From NCBI GenBank assembly GCA_026168455.1, contig CM047427.1, forward strand, positions 60,093,249 through 60,157,248: a stretch of 64,000 bases of DNA. The letters run 5' to 3'. This document shows positions 35,901 to 48,660 of the stretch, one piece after another. The notes under the pieces are model-generated. The model saw nothing but the letters and a program-made list of their open reading frames with translations, did not search any database and had not been told where the DNA came from. The stretch is from Theocolax elegans (lineage: Eukaryota; Arthropoda; Insecta; Hymenoptera; Cerocephalidae). Made by a program: the position numbers and the translations under genes. The stretch's first letter is position 1, and every line of letters begins with the position of its first letter.

Positions 35901-38900
35901 TTACCAATTAATTCAATTACAATATATATCTCAAATAGAGGGACCAAATTAATTAAATATTTAACGTGGTGCCATAGTCAATATTTATACTGCCTGTTCA
36001 TCAGGAAACGCGATTATTGGTAATAAATTTGTAAATAAAATAGTATGTGAAAAAATAAGAGAAGAGGCGCCTTTGTTTGTCAATAATCTAATTATGTGCT
36101 GAATTTGAAACTGAAATATTATTGTGTTTTCGAGAAAAATGTTACCAAAAATGTGAACTTAACCTTAACGAAGTGAAAATATTTGAGATATTTTTGGTAA
36201 GACTTTTCTCGAAAACGCAATATAACATTTTAATCTGAAATTCAACGTACAGTTAGATTATTGATAAACGAAGGCACCTCATCTCTTATTTTTTGACATA
36301 CTGTTTTATTTTTTTTATTACTTAATAATAAAAAATTGAGTATGGAACACCCTTTTGTTATACATATATCAATCATTGCATGCTTTAAGTTGATTAGTTA
36401 CAATAATTTATGCAACACTGTGTCTTATTTAAAAGAATGAAGCGTCATTTAATTTGCTGTTTTATAATTATTACTTTCAAGTTATTCATATGTATATATG
36501 TACATATAAAAATTAGTTTATAAGTATAATTAATATAAGAACAAATTAAATGTAATAAATTAGTGATTATTTATTACTTTCAATATATTTGTGAATAAAA
36601 TAAATATAAAGAATCCATGCAATTGTCCATTTACCAATATTGGTATTGGTATAAAAATACTATATTAAATTATTAAAGTATCTTCATAAAGATTAATTAT
36701 TGAAAAGTTTTAATTTAAAAAAAATAAAATTATTTACTTTTATGTTTATAATTAATATAAATTAATATTGATGTATAAACTCATTTTGAAATGTTTTATT
36801 ACAGTGTGTTATAACAATAAAATTAATAAAATACAAAATTACATGTAAATATTTTAAAATTAATGAAATAATTATGTAACCTATCGTTAACCATTTGTGT
36901 TTTGCCATTATTCTTTTACACATGTAACAGATAATGTTTTTTGTAACTTAATGAGCAACTTTATTTTAAAATTTTTACATAGGAAAGTGGAGTATGATTT
37001 TCTAGCTGAATTTTTAATTGTTTTTCTACAAAATCTAATTAGAATTTTTTACAACTTTTTTCATTTATATATTATTTTAATAGCATTCTTTAATGCCATT
37101 TTAGAATACAGATGTTGTGATAGCAAGATAATGCTCTAAATATTGTTTTTAATGTAAGTAATTATTTTGATGTTAAATACTTGCTATATAGAATATTACC
37201 TATTTGAAGGGAATGGTTGCCACACAAAATTTTATCTTTTATGCTCTATATAATATATAAAAACAAATAACTTTTATAAAAGTAAAAAACTGAAATAAAT
37301 TTGTGTTATAAGTAAAAAAACAATAACAACAATAATATTTTAGTTGTATGTATTTCAAATTTTTTAGGTTCCTATGGTTTACAAATAATTCATAAAAATA
37401 ACAAAAACTATTGTAGCAAAAGATATTGTAATCTTTATGATAGTCAAATGCAAGAGTGATAAACAAATTTATTAACTATATTTAATTATATTTGATTTTA
37501 TTAAAATTAAATTGTTTTTTTTCATTTATCAGGAAAAATATTAATGTGAGTAGGAAATGTTTAATAGAAGAAAGTTTTCTTTTATTGAGATAAACATTTC
37601 TTACATTTAAAATTTCTAGGTGAAATCAATATTTATTTAGTTAATGTCTAAAAAGCTTCTTTTATTGTACATTTTAGGCTTTTTCAACTGTTTTTTTTTG
37701 TACTTAACTTTAAAAATATTTATCTAAGCAAAAAGTGTTGTATACAATAAAGTTTTATCTTATTAAGATAAAGATTTTTTACACTTAAGGTTTTACAGTA
37801 TAATTTATATTTGTCTTTTTAAAGTAGAAAAAACGGTTTTTTTGCAGTATTTTGACACTTTTATGCGTTTAACTTGCCAGTATTTAGTTGTACATAAAGT
37901 TACAATACAAAAATTATCACATATTTTATATTTAAACATTTTCTATATTTATATTTTAGATTATTTAAATTTTTATATAATGTCGTAGCAAAACATTTTA
38001 GCGCCATTTTAAAAAATGCTACCGTTCAAGACCTATTCGACCAATTTGGTCCAAAATAGGAACGTTTACTTCTCTATTTATGTAGAAGATATAAAAATTT
38101 CAGCCAATGTGGTTCAAAATTGGCTGAGTATTATTTGATTAACTTGATTACATACACACATACGTACTTTTTCAAAAACGTTTAAAATGACTTATTTTCT
38201 GTTCGTGCAACGATCGTGCCTAAAAATCATATGGATAGTTTAAAACATAATAAAAAAGCGAGGGCATGACGATTGACTTTTTTTTAAATAAAATTAATTT
38301 TCTGATAATAATTGAATAAACAAATTGTTAGTCGATAATTTTGAGAAAAAAACGGTAAAAACTTTAAATACAGTTTACGTTAATTAATTGATTAATTAGT
38401 GATTTAAAAATCTGAAAATATTTGGATAGATAGTTTTAAGCATGCATGAGGGCCTGACAAAATTTATCAAAAATTAATTATATTGTAAATAAATATAAAT
38501 AATATATGTAACATGTGTCTATGTTTTTTTGTGAAACTATTAAAATATACAAATAATACAGAGTACTTTGTTGCTCCATTGTTTAACATTAATTGTTATC
38601 TATGAAAATTCGTATAGGTATTGGGGATGACTAAAGATATTGAAATTTGCAAAATGTATGTGTCTAATGGTATATCTGTATCATATCAATGGTATATTGA
38701 TCGCTTAATAGTAAAATTTATATTCATCTTCATCATACAATATACCGTATAATGAATATTAAAACCAACTAATGATACAATCTTTTAAAAAATTTTTAAT
38801 TGTAATAAAGTACATCAATATTTGCCTAAATGTAGAGAATACTACAATTAAAGATTTGAATTATTTATGCTATTAGTTATTCACTAGATAATTTCTTTTA

Positions 38901-41808
38901 AAACTATATAACGTCATTTTACAAGTTAGAATATATTAAAAAACAATTAGTTTCATGTAAGTATATTAATAAAAATTTATATATTTAAGCACGAGAAATG
39001 TGAATTTTCGATTGACCTTGACATCCCATTATTTCTAAACTATAAGTATATCTTAAAGATATTAGTCAATAAAATTCTAATAAAAGAATATGTGAGCAAT
39101 CGTAAATACCTTCCAGTTTTGGGATGACAAACTCTCGAAACGAAAGCAATTTTCGGTTGCGAGGTTCGAATAACGCAGAAATTGTGATCAAATCCGTCGG
39201 TGACTGGAACCAGCTGCGATGATTATAATGTAAATAAACAGATACTTAAACATTAAAAATGAAAAATTAACAGGAATAAGGAGACAATTAAGAAACGAAC
39301 ATTGTCCATTACTTGACCGATCGGTCGAGGTATTCGAATGTCCATTATCGTACCACCAACTCCACGAATTTCACCGGTAGGCATATGGTTGTTCTCGCAG
39401 TCTATGACTGTCCACCGATCACAGTTGAGTGACACCGTATGCTGCCTTAACTCAACCTCGCCAGCGTCCTTAAACCCATTTCAATGTTAAATTCGACCTT
39501 ATTTGGAATTTGGAAATTTCTGCGCATAAAACTAACGCATCGAATGATATAACACAACATATTATTAATACATAAAATATTCTATAAAGCTCCTTTGTTT
39601 CATTACACTATTAAACAGAAATACAATTTTATTCGAATAGAAAAGATGTACCGAAAAAAATTGAAAGAATTTTCAAACAAAACATCTCAAAGCAATTCCA
39701 GTTGAGTAAAATTACTACCAAAAACTGTGAAAATTTTAATATGATTTTCATTTCTTATTGAAATTCTAGACAAAAATTATACAACCTCGCATTCGTCAGC
39801 ATTTTAATCTGAACAGTTTTTCAAATTTTATTAATTTTTCTTGTTGATATATCAATTGAGGTTCTGCTATACTATTATTGTATTATTTTAATAATATTCT
39901 AATTTAAAGATCACCCACCTGAATAATCCATGTAGATATGATCTAAATAGTTAGTGATATAAAGTAAATAAATACATACAATGTTAATATTTATATTCCG
40001 AAACCTAGAGAAATAAAAACAATTAAAACAAAGAAAGTTGGTGAATTTTATTCTGTTAATCTCATCTAAACTATTTTAATATATTACATTTTTTTATTGT
40101 GGGTTATGAACTCGATTCGTAATGTAATATAATTTGATAAACCATTAATTGAAACTAAAATTGTAAAAATTCAAATAGAACTGTGATAAATTATACTATT
40201 ACGCACGTATAGTACTGAAGTTAAATAGATTCATACGAAAAATAGATAATGAATCGCGTCTTTGAGTATGTACGTATAGTATGCAAATAAATTAGAATTG
40301 GTTAGTTTTGTTGTAGTTTGTGTTATGCGTGTAAGCTTTACGTAATTCGATGAGAAACGAATGAAGAAGATCAATTGATCAGTCGTTCATTTATAAATGT
40401 GCTTTCCGTCTTCAAGGAAAGTATAAAGATTCATAAATATACATAAATATATAGATAGAATGTTGATGTATATTAAAGCTACATAAATGTTATAATGAGT
40501 TACTATTATAAAGAGAAATAGCATACATGCCCAGCAAGATTAAATAACGAGCCATGGGACAAATTGACGACCGTAGGTTTCGAAGTGCTGGCCCTCATAC
40601 TAATTTCCAATCTATTGTCGTTAGTCAAGGCGAATTTGAGGGTAGCGAGAACTGCTCCAGGGTAACCCTCTTCACCGTCTTCGCTGAGGTAGCTCATGAC
40701 TACGCAACGATTCTCTTCCACGTACGATTCCCAGATACGTCGACCAAAACCGTTCGTCTGCATTTGACACATAGTACCACCAATTATTCGCATCATCGAG
40801 TGTCGATTTTTATTAACCGATGATGTTACTTAAAAATTTATTCAACGTTTTTCTTTCATTTGATGGTATGTGCAATTTTAATGTAACATCAATATTTTCA
40901 TTGCAAGAGAATCGATTGTTTAAATACAAATTAAAAAGATAAATATTTTTTTTTAAATAAAACTTTTAATAATTTACATATGTATATTATTATTTTTTAA
41001 AATGTCACGGTAAGTATAGTTATATGTATTTTAAATTTAAATATAAATTTGTAAAGAAATGTGTAAATTTGTCTTACCCCACCATGTAAATGATGCTTAT
41101 TAATAGAATTTTTCGTTAAACCGTAATCTTTATCCCTTATCTTGAAAGAAGCATTTTTTATTCGATTTGCGCATCTACCGAGAATGCAACCTATAAACCG
41201 ATTTAAACTAGGATCCAAGTAAGCTAAAATAATAAATATCAATTTTTTAAAATAATGTATGCCGCATCATTAATTAAATCTTTCGAATTTCATTACATAC
41301 GGCTGACATGATAAATATTTATTGGTTTAAATTACGAATTTAATTTCCATATGATAAATATATTTTATGATCATCAGTTCAACGTAAAATCATAATTTTC
41401 CTTCTCTTAATTGTATCAATTAAGTTATTTTTATGAGTACAACGTTCTTGCATCGTAATCGTAAAGGGTATTAAACTAAATGAAACAAAAAAACTTACTA
41501 TTCAAATCAGAAAAACCAAGTACAATATCCTTAACGTTGGCATCTTTATCCGGGCACTTGATGGAGACAATCGTGGCACCCCAGGTAATCAGTACAACTT
41601 CAACCTTATTCGCATTGGTCATGGTGTAAGACTTAATTTTAATCGGCTTACATCCACATCCAGATCCTTCGTATTCCATATCGGCGACGGATGAGCCTCT
41701 ATGCGATTGAGATTCGGCTTCATTTTCCTTTGCTATGCAACTAAATATTTCCCCGAAAATACCTTCGACAATTGTTACGTTTTTACAATCGCAATTTCGT
41801 CTCGACAT
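32999..41808 (-). CDS. Galactose mutarotase-like protein, probably catalytically impaired
   Basis: Mutarotases (aldose 1-epimerases) interconvert alpha and beta sugar anomers. Seven minus-strand exons, 41808-41499, 41223-41078, 40757-40527, 39468-39313, 39213-39110, 34048-33790 and 33091-32999, give 432 residues. Family stretches: LGRCANRI, HHLHGG (H150), GEEGYPGAV, HTVSLNCDRW, PTGEIRGVGGT, DGFDHNFC (D290), SDQPGVQFYTGG, QNYPDA and ILKPGQVY. Two catalytic positions differ. The usual NHSYFNLAG histidine is Gly (NLSHGSLFNLAG, G221), and the ETQ glutamate is Gln (SIQPQ, Q395). About 75 extra N-terminal residues, Cys-rich, and an insert of roughly 45 residues after FYTGG with CAKSCDCES are also unusual. 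The exon 6/7 junction is not certain, because reading through exon 6 gives a stop at 33751. Snapin and N6AMT1 lie inside intron 5 on the other strand. Confidence 0.85.
34232..34519 (+). other. Upstream ORF abutting Snapin, function unknown
   Basis: A 95-codon frame, GC-richer than its flanks in 34260-34400, that stops one base before the Snapin start codon. It contains a short internal duplication (GGCCTCTGGGAG type, 34329-34350). The translation has no domain I recognise. It may be Snapin leader, a decayed coding fragment or an alternative exon. Confidence 0.25.
34521..35223 (+). CDS. SNAPIN: Snapin (BLOC-1/BORC subunit)
   Basis: Snapin is a small coiled-coil subunit shared by the BLOC-1 and BORC complexes, acting in lysosome-related organelle and lysosome positioning, and it also binds SNAP-25. 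Two exons, 34521-34672 and 34914-35223, give 153 residues (vertebrate Snapin about 136). The family core is clear: RDALTEGIMSLLKPTVDQLD (about 28-47), RISQIELRQQIDSLTEELL, then the helix through LVNAKRKVAIVSNVLQKTQERL. The stop is only 39 bases before the next ATG, with no AATAAA in between, so a shared mRNA with N6AMT1 is likely. The gene sits in an intron of the mutarotase-like gene on the opposite strand. Confidence 0.94.
35263..35898 (+). CDS. N6AMT1: HemK2/N6AMT1 methyltransferase (eRF1 glutamine methylation)
   Basis: Rossmann-fold SAM-dependent methyltransferase. With its TRM112 partner it methylates the glutamine of the GGQ motif in release factor eRF1. Single exon, 211 residues, close to the family's usual length of about 214. 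Visible motifs: YEPSEDSFLLIDAL (17-30), SAM-binding EIGIGSG (47-53), acidic FLGIDINP (71-78) and the catalytic NPPY (118-121) that marks N/Q methyltransferases. TWAGGYKGRQVMD further identifies the HemK2 branch. The start lies 39 bases after the Snapin stop with no visible promoter or poly(A) signal between, suggesting translation from the second cistron of a shared transcript. Confidence 0.96.
   Translation: METPIVHLSEKDLNSVYEPSEDSFLLIDALEMDLEDIKSNKPMVCLEIGIGSGVVITALAMALTKYCSSYFLGIDINPQACQVTKNTSATNRVNIEVVQMDLLNSMCIQNVFDIIVFNPPYVVTEPLEVADSKLISKTWAGGYKGRQVMDAVFPWIPGALSKNGLFYLITIKENDPDEIIEIFKAQSLSGSIIVERKIRGEHLYVLKFKKM
35899..39109. other. AT-rich part of the mutarotase-like intron 5, downstream of N6AMT1
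   Basis: Contains a TTAA MITE (35965-36357), then AT-rich DNA. 37550-37680 and 37745-37830 are weakly similar direct copies sharing TTATTGAGATAAA/TTATTAAGATAAA and a following TTACA-TTA. 38200-38470 contains two copies of a GATAGTTT-AAACAT...GAGGGC-TGAC word, also found in the ATGTCGGAC MITEs (inverted), so it may be a worn relative. No coding signal. Confidence 0.4.
35965..36357. mobile_element. TTAA-flanked MITE, CAGGGTGC family, copy 2
   Basis: 393 bp, similar throughout to the element at 16542-16921: ATAGTCAATATTTAT at left, GGTAATAAATTTGTAAATAAA, a GAAGAGGCGCCT block, and TTGAGTATGGAACACCC at right. It starts after TTAA (35961-35964). The right flank is TTAT, one change from TTAA. Confidence 0.75.
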
Positions 41809-42228
41809 TTTCGTATTTAAAATTCTTGGTTAAGTCGACGAGATCGATTTTCGATTTTCGCGTGTTTTCAATCGCACACAAGAAATTTACATCAAAATAA
41901 TAATAATATACTTGCCAGACACAAGTAGTTTAGGAATAATAAGCAAACTTTGTATTTTATCATATGGAATTGATTATTTTTAAGTAGCTGCTCCTTCATA
42001 AACATCGCGATGTAATATCTACCTTCACATTTTTTTGGAGGGGCAGAATTTAAAATTGAAACGGAATATTTTAATCGAACCAGACCAGACGCTGCTCGTA
42101 TAGCGTTTAGTCCAAATAACATTGTGTCGAAGTTTGCACTTATCCGAGTGAAGGTTTGAAAAAGTTACTTTTGAAGCATATGATCAATTTGCGTAAATGG
42201 TCGGAGTAATTATTAATAATAAATAATT
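41809..42228. promoter_or_regulatory. Divergent intergenic region between the mutarotase-like gene and the first CYP4
   Basis: The two start codons point away from each other with 420 bases between them, so this stretch must hold both promoters and leaders. No TATA/Inr pair at the spacing seen upstream of the other CYP4 genes is visible. A minus-strand frame at 42122-41892 has no family match. Confidence 0.4.
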
Positions 42229-45200
42229 ATGTATATTTATTTGCTGTTGGCACTTTTGCCTCTTGTGATTTTTCACTTTGCTACACGGTACAACAGAAAA
42301 GGAAGACTCGTCAATAAATTCCCAGGATACACCGCGTATCCCTTTGTGGGTAACTTGTTAAGATTTAACGTCACTTGTCCTTGTGAGTATAAATTTATGA
42401 AACAGTAAAGTTAATCAATGCTTCGGTCATTTCATAGTTTTAATATTTTTAAATCTAATAATTATCTAAATCTCAATATATGTGTGCATTCTATACACTC
42501 TTTAATAATTAGAATAAAAGGTTTAAAAACTGTCAGCATTTCATCAAAGTTCTTATTACAAGATTAATGTTTAATATATAATAAATCATCCTAGTTATTT
42601 TAATTTGAATATATGCTAAATCACGCTAATTAAGATTCAAAAATTGTTTAAAAATTTATTTTAATTACTTTTCTTCATTGGAAGATTCATCATCATATGT
42701 ATTAAATATTGTCACTTAAATTTTAGACGAATTTTGGGAACTCGTGCGTAGTTTAAGTAAAACATTTTATCCGATTACAAAAATTTGGTTCATCAAGTCT
42801 GCATTAATCAGTATTCGTCATCCAGATGATATAGAGGTAGGTCATTGTTTCTTTTGCATAAGAGAAAATTTAAATATTGCATGGAAAATAAGTTCTAAAC
42901 TCAATGTAATCTAGACTCAATAATCTACATTTATTGTTTTATAAATTGTAAATCGTGTATGTATATATATATATATGTATTTATATATATAATGTACCCT
43001 GCTAGAAATCGTGACGTATAATTTATAGGTTTCTTAGTTAATTTTGATAATATTAGTTGGCTAAAATTCGGCAAATAATTCATGTTTTTTAACTGAATTT
43101 CAAAGTTTATTAATAGCATATGATATAGAAAGAAAAACTTATTACAATAGCTTATATATATACAATATGATTAATCGTGACGTATAATTTATAGGTTTCT
43201 TAGTTAATTTTGATAATATTAGTTGGCTAAAATTCGGCAAATAATTCATGTTTTTTAACTGAATTTCAAAGTTTATTAATAGCATATGATATAGAAAGAA
43301 AAACTTATTACAATAGCTTATATATATACAATATGAGTTGAATAATTTTTTCAATTCGCCAATTTTGATGTATTTTTTAGGTCATCATATTGGTACTGAA
43401 ATAAAGAGATTTAAAATCTTCATTTTATTAGCAATAAAAACAATTATTAATATTTATAATTTTTTAATTATTTCTACACTTTACATTGTTATGGCATTTC
43501 TCGTTAATAATTTTTAACCGGCTATAGAAAATAGACAAGCTAATTTTTGCTATCTTAATTAAATATTTTAATTCATTTTCCAAGCAAGTTACTTAAGTAT
43601 ATATATATATATATGTATTTATATATATATATAATGTACCCTGCTAGAAATCGTGACGTATAATTTATAGGTTTCTTAGTTAATTTTGATAATATTAGTT
43701 GCTAAAATTCGGCAAATAAGTCATGTATTTTAGCTAATTTAACTAATTTGCGGATAAAAATTGTACTTACAAGGAGAGACATCATGTGTTTGGGAAACGG
43801 AGCGTGCCCACATTGTAGTATATGTTTTCTAATATAAAAATATGAAACAAGCCAAGCCGGCAGATCCTAACATCGTTTTTTTCAAAGTTATACGCTATAA
43901 AAAATAAAATTTCCAAAAAAAATAAACATCACTTCAAACGCTTGTAACTTCTAACCTATCGAATATTGACATGCAAACCAAAGTTTAATGAAAAGCTAAG
44001 ATAAAATACCTACATATAGATTTTAAAAAAATACGCTCAATTTCGTTGAAATAAAGAAATTTAGCTTAACAAAAATCATAAAATTTGTACTGCCCAATTT
44101 TGTTTAAGAATTGCTTCTACTCTTAATTCGGGTCGTAACTTTGCTCCATTTCAACGGATTGAGCGTCTTTTTAAATTATATCTATTTCATCTCAGCTTTT
44201 CATTAACTTTGGTTTGTATGTCAATATTTGATAGGTCAGAAGTTATAAAAGTTTCAAGTGAAGTTTATTTTTTTTAAATTTTGCTTTAATACCGTATAAC
44301 TAGAAAAAACGATTATAGGGTCTGCGCCCAAGCTGAGCACGATCCGTTTCCCAAACATATGATGGTCTCTCATTGTTAGTTATTGTACAAAAATAAATAA
44401 TTTCATGTACTACACTGAATTTTAAAGTTTATTAATAGCATATGATATAGAAAGAAAAACTTATTACAATAGCTTATATATATACAATATGAGTTGAATA
44501 ATTTTTTCAATTCGCCAATTTTGATGTATTTTTTAGGTCATCATATTGGTACTGAAATAAAGAGATTTAAAATCTTCATTTTATTAGCAATAAAAACAAT
44601 TATTAATATTTATAATTTTTTAATTATTTCTACACTTTACATTGTTATGGCATTTCTCGTTAATAATTTTTAACCGGCTATAGAAAATAGACAAGCTAAT
44701 TTTTGCTATCTTAATTAAATATTTTAATTCATTTTCCAAGCAAGTTACTTAAGTATATATATATATAATTTCTAATCTAATTTCAAAGCAGTTTTATTAT
44801 GCTGGTTAATTTAGCAATAATATTTATGATTTTTTCAGATCTTACTAACAAGTCAAAAAGCAATAGATAAAGGTTACGTTTACGATTATCTTCAACCATG
44901 GTTAAAAACTGGACTCTTAACCGGCACAGGTGCTTATAAATCACAGATTTTTTAAAACCGAAGTTGAAGATTAATATAATTATATATATTTAATTAGGTG
45001 ACAAATGGCGACAAAGACGAAAAATTCTGACGCCTGCTTTTCATTTCAACATCTTAAAAAAATATTTAGATATTATAAACGAAGAAGGAGAAAGATGTGT
45101 TATAAACCTAAATACCGAAGGGGACGAAATCGTTAAAAATTTGGTTCCATTTTGTTCTAAGTTTACCCTAAATGTAATTTGCGGTAAGACTTCTCTTAGA

Positions 45201-47995
45201 TTGAAAATATTATATTGATTAATTCAAACATTATATAGTATATACCTATATATTCCTAGTAACTCATAAAATTTAAGTATATTCGTTTTCCACGCCTCAT
45301 AGTTGAAGTTAACAATATAATAACTAGAGAAATATAGGCAGATATATTGGGAGATATATTGGGAGATATATTGGGAGTATAATAATTTATTAAAGAACAT
45401 TTTTTTAAATGCAGAAGCTGCGATGGGCGTAGCTTTACATAAACTGGACAACAAATCGTTCGAAAAGTATAAAAAAGCGATATATGATTTTGGATACTTA
45501 CTAGTTTACAGGTATTATGATTTCTGGAATGTTGATTTACATACATGGTTTTACTTTTTCAAATTATCATTTTACATCTTCTTATATAGAATTCCTAGAC
45601 CATTTATATTCAATTGGATGATGAATTTACCATGGAAAATAGGAAATATGCATAGAAATTCTCTGAAAGTTCTTCACGACTTCACAAACAAGGTGAACAA
45701 ACTTTATACGCACATAATGTTTTATTTATTAAATAACGCGAATCTCACTATTTAACTTTATTATGAATCGCAGGTGGTAAAAGAGCGAAGAAATTATCAC
45801 GAAAATACACAAAATAAATATTTAAAAGAATTTGACAATATGAGTCAAGAAGATCTAGACATAGGTGATTGTCGTTTATTATAGAAATGTATAAATAAAA
45901 TATTGTAAATAATTGTTCTATTTATTTTTTGCGCCATAATATCAACGACACCTAGGGAGAAAGAAACGAATGGCTATGCTTGATTTACTGTTAGCAGCCG
46001 AACAAGATGGATTAATTAACGACGAAGGAATCAAAGAGGAAGTTGATACATTCACTTTCGAAGTAAGTTATGTTGTCCAATATTGTTATTTTTGAAGCAA
46101 ATAATGTTTTCTAAAAGTTCTGGCACCTGAAGAATCTATGCAATTAATATATAAGTACATAAGCCCATTAAAAGTTAAATAACATTTTTAATTTTATAAT
46201 TTACAAATTATTATTTTTCAAAATATTTCTAACGATTACTAAAGATGTAACAAACCAATTTTAAAAGCTTATTAAAACCGTACATTATAAGTGAATAGAC
46301 ATGTGGACAAATTTCGTAATGGTAATATCAATCTCCGAGTAGTACTTAAATGGTTAAAGTACTAAATTTGTACCGCATAAAATTGTTGGTCAATTCCATT
46401 TGTTAAAAAAACTTTTTAAAATTATTTGTCAAATAATTTTGATCACAGATGGTTGTTAGATATTAAGGGGACGTCTGGTCTAAATTACAGATATCTATCT
46501 TTTTCAATTAAAAAACATGTTCGAAACATTAACTTAAATTATGTTCGACAAAATTTATAAAGTAGTTTACAGCGCATGAAGAAACCTGATAAATTAAAAA
46601 ATAATATTCCTATTTTTGTATAGATGTTGTTGATTTAATTATTCAAAGTTCTGATATAATTTATTTCTTTATTGTTAATAATAAGTACAAATACCTGACC
46701 TTATCTGTTTACTCAAACAATTGTTTACTTGATTTATAAAAAATAAAAAGAACGTTGATTATCAAGGTTTTATATATACAACGATTTTTAAAGTGGAAAT
46801 TGCAATTTCTAAAAGTTCGATAGGAAATAGCTATAGTTACGACGTATTACATGGCTATTGATAATCGTATAAACCATTAGAAAATGCCAAATTTCTACCA
46901 GAGCTATTTATTAATTATAAAATAAATTTATTATCGAGAACCTATTTTTATATTGTTAGATAAACGAAACAGTTGTTGAACGCATATGATGAAATTGTTA
47001 ACAAAATTTTTATTAAAATCAGAAATAAATAATGTTATGTGTGATTTTTCAACAGGGTCACGATACAACTGCAACGGCATTGATATTCACGCTTTTACTT
47101 CTTGCGGAAAACAAGGAAGCTCAGGTAACGTGTGCGGTGTGTATGTAAATATGTATATTAAGTTAATTTATTTATAAGAATGTTTAACTTACTTTAGGAA
47201 CTAGCAAGAGAAGAAGTGAGTAAAATATTGGATCGAGACTCAGGAAAGCTGGAAATGTCAGACTTACAAGAATTACATTATCTTGAAAGGTGCATTAAAG
47301 AATCATTCCGGCTATACCCACCTGTTTCGACGATATTTCGTTACACCGCGGAAGATCTTGATTTGAGTAATACATTTACCATTGAAATTATGTTATAAGT
47401 AACAAAAATACTTACCTGCAAATAGTATTACTAAATAGCTTTTTGTCAATTATTTGATTATTTGTTATAACAATATGCTGATTTGTTAATTGTAGAACAT
47501 GGACTCGTACCTGCCGATAGCCATATTGTACTTCACATATTCGATGTTCATAGAGATCCAAATTTTTGGGAAGAACCTGACAAATTCGATCCCGATCGAT
47601 TTCTACCTGAAAATTGTTACAATCGTCATCCTTTTGCTTACTTGCCTTTCAGCGCCGGACCTCGCAATTGCATTGGTAATAATAGAATGTTTTTTTATAT
47701 TTATATAATTACAAGAATCTGCATATATATATATATATATACATATATTATATATATGTGTGTGTGTGTGTGTGTGTATACGAAATGAACGTCTATAAAT
47801 AGCGAATAATCTTTAATTATTTTAGGTCAAAAATTTGCAACAATGGAATTAAAAGCAACGGTGGCTCGAATTTTACACAACTTTTATTTAGAGCCAATTG
47901 ATCGGATTTCCGAAGTAAAACTTATCGCTGACATAGTGATACGTCCACTTAATCCAATATCAATGAAATTTATTAAAATTCATAAGAAAACGTGA
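42229..47995 (+). CDS. Cytochrome P450, CYP4 family, gene 1 of tandem array
   Basis: Microsomal haem monooxygenase of the CYP4 clan, likely hydroxylating fatty acids, hydrocarbons or xenobiotics. Twelve exons: 42229-42382, 42727-42836, 44839-44929, 44998-45183, 45415-45511, 45590-45692, 45774-45864, 45956-46062, 47056-47124, 47198-47366, 47496-47675, 47826-47995; 508 residues. It has an N-terminal membrane anchor ([15 protein letters not shown]), the CYP4 signature [13 protein letters not shown] across exons 8/9 (I-helix E313, G314), the K-helix ESFR, the DPDRF motif and the haem loop [11 protein letters not shown] (C451). E313 is the residue that forms a covalent haem ester in many CYP4s. 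Intron 2 (2 kb) holds tandem duplications and transposon copy 2. The exact subfamily needs a tree. Confidence 0.95.
42960..44780. repeat. Tandemly duplicated segments within CYP4 gene 1 intron 2
   Basis: A block containing ATCGTGACGTATAATTTATA through ATAGCTTATATATATACAATATG occurs at 43009-43170 and again, almost unchanged, at 43173-43335. Its head (TACCCTGCTAGAAATCGTGACG) recurs at about 43636, and its tail plus the next 280 bases (43335-43625) recur at 44440-44770. The third unit is split by the transposon at 43770-44375. Copies are nearly identical, so the duplication is recent. Confidence 0.8.
43770..44375. mobile_element. Inverted-repeat transposon, CAAGG family, copy 2
   Basis: 606 bp, with ends CAAGGAGAGACATC and GATGGTCTCTCATTG (inverse). 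It is flanked by an exact TTA duplication (43767-43769 and 44376-44378). Its arms share AAACGGAGCGTGCCCA, GTTTTCTAATATAAAAATATG and AATATTGACATGCAAACC with copy 1. It lies inside a duplicated unit in CYP4 gene 1 intron 2. Confidence 0.8.
45333..45378. repeat. 12-bp minisatellite in CYP4 gene 1 intron 4
   Basis: Nearly four tandem copies of GATATATTGGGA. Open frames across it on both strands are by-products of the repeat. Confidence 0.85.
47716..47780. repeat. (TA)n/(TG)n microsatellite in CYP4 gene 1 intron 11
   Basis: Runs of AT followed by about ten TG repeats ending GTATACG, lying between exons 11 and 12. A simple-sequence tract. Confidence 0.9.
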
Positions 47996-48660
47996 ATTAC
48001 GAATGAACGTAAATTTATAGCCTGTGATATTTAAGTTTATATATATATATATCAGATATAAATCTATTTATAATGCAATAGTAATATATTTAATTTTAGA
48101 AATTGTTTAAATATTATTAAATAATATTATGCCGTAATAATCTATCACAAATTGTGGTATAAAAATTCTATTGTAATGAAAAGTATAATAAATAATTAAA
48201 GACACAATACATTAAATCTCAAAATTGAATCATCATTTTACATTTTATTAAATATCATTAAACAATTGATTTACCAAATAACGATTAAATTAATTATTGT
48301 AACATTTACTAATATTGTAATAACTATAAGTATAGTAAAACATTTACCAATGTCTTATTTTAAATGTACTAAGAATCTAATATTACACGCCGAATATCAG
48401 ATTTCCTACTGTCTAATTACGCAATACCTCTCTCCGAGTTTGACGGCCTCGATGTTCTTTTCCAGCGTGTATTCTGATTACGCTTCTTCGCGACCTTGCT
48501 AAACCAATTTAACGCGAATTTCGTCGCAGTAGTGCCTTTGCTGTATTATTATACGAATGAAAAATTTGTGAATTTATTTTCTATTTAACACAATAGTAAC
48601 GTGAAAACTAAGCTATTACAAACTCGTACGTGTAGACCTAGATTCTATGATGAAGGTTGC
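47996..48660. other. Intergenic region between CYP4 genes 1 and 2
   Basis: Holds the 3'UTR of gene 1 and upstream DNA of gene 2. The frame at 48266-48502 has no family match. Nothing else is supported. Confidence 0.4.

Noticed and set aside
38020..38180. Possible retrotransposon tail before a CA-rich tract (ACATACACACATACG)
   Set aside because: A suggestive phrase for an insect element end, but there is only one copy, no boundaries and no coding sequence.
45224..45546. Minus-strand ORFs opposite CYP4 gene 1 exon 5
   Set aside because: They are shadows of a P450 exon and of the 12-bp minisatellite in intron 4.
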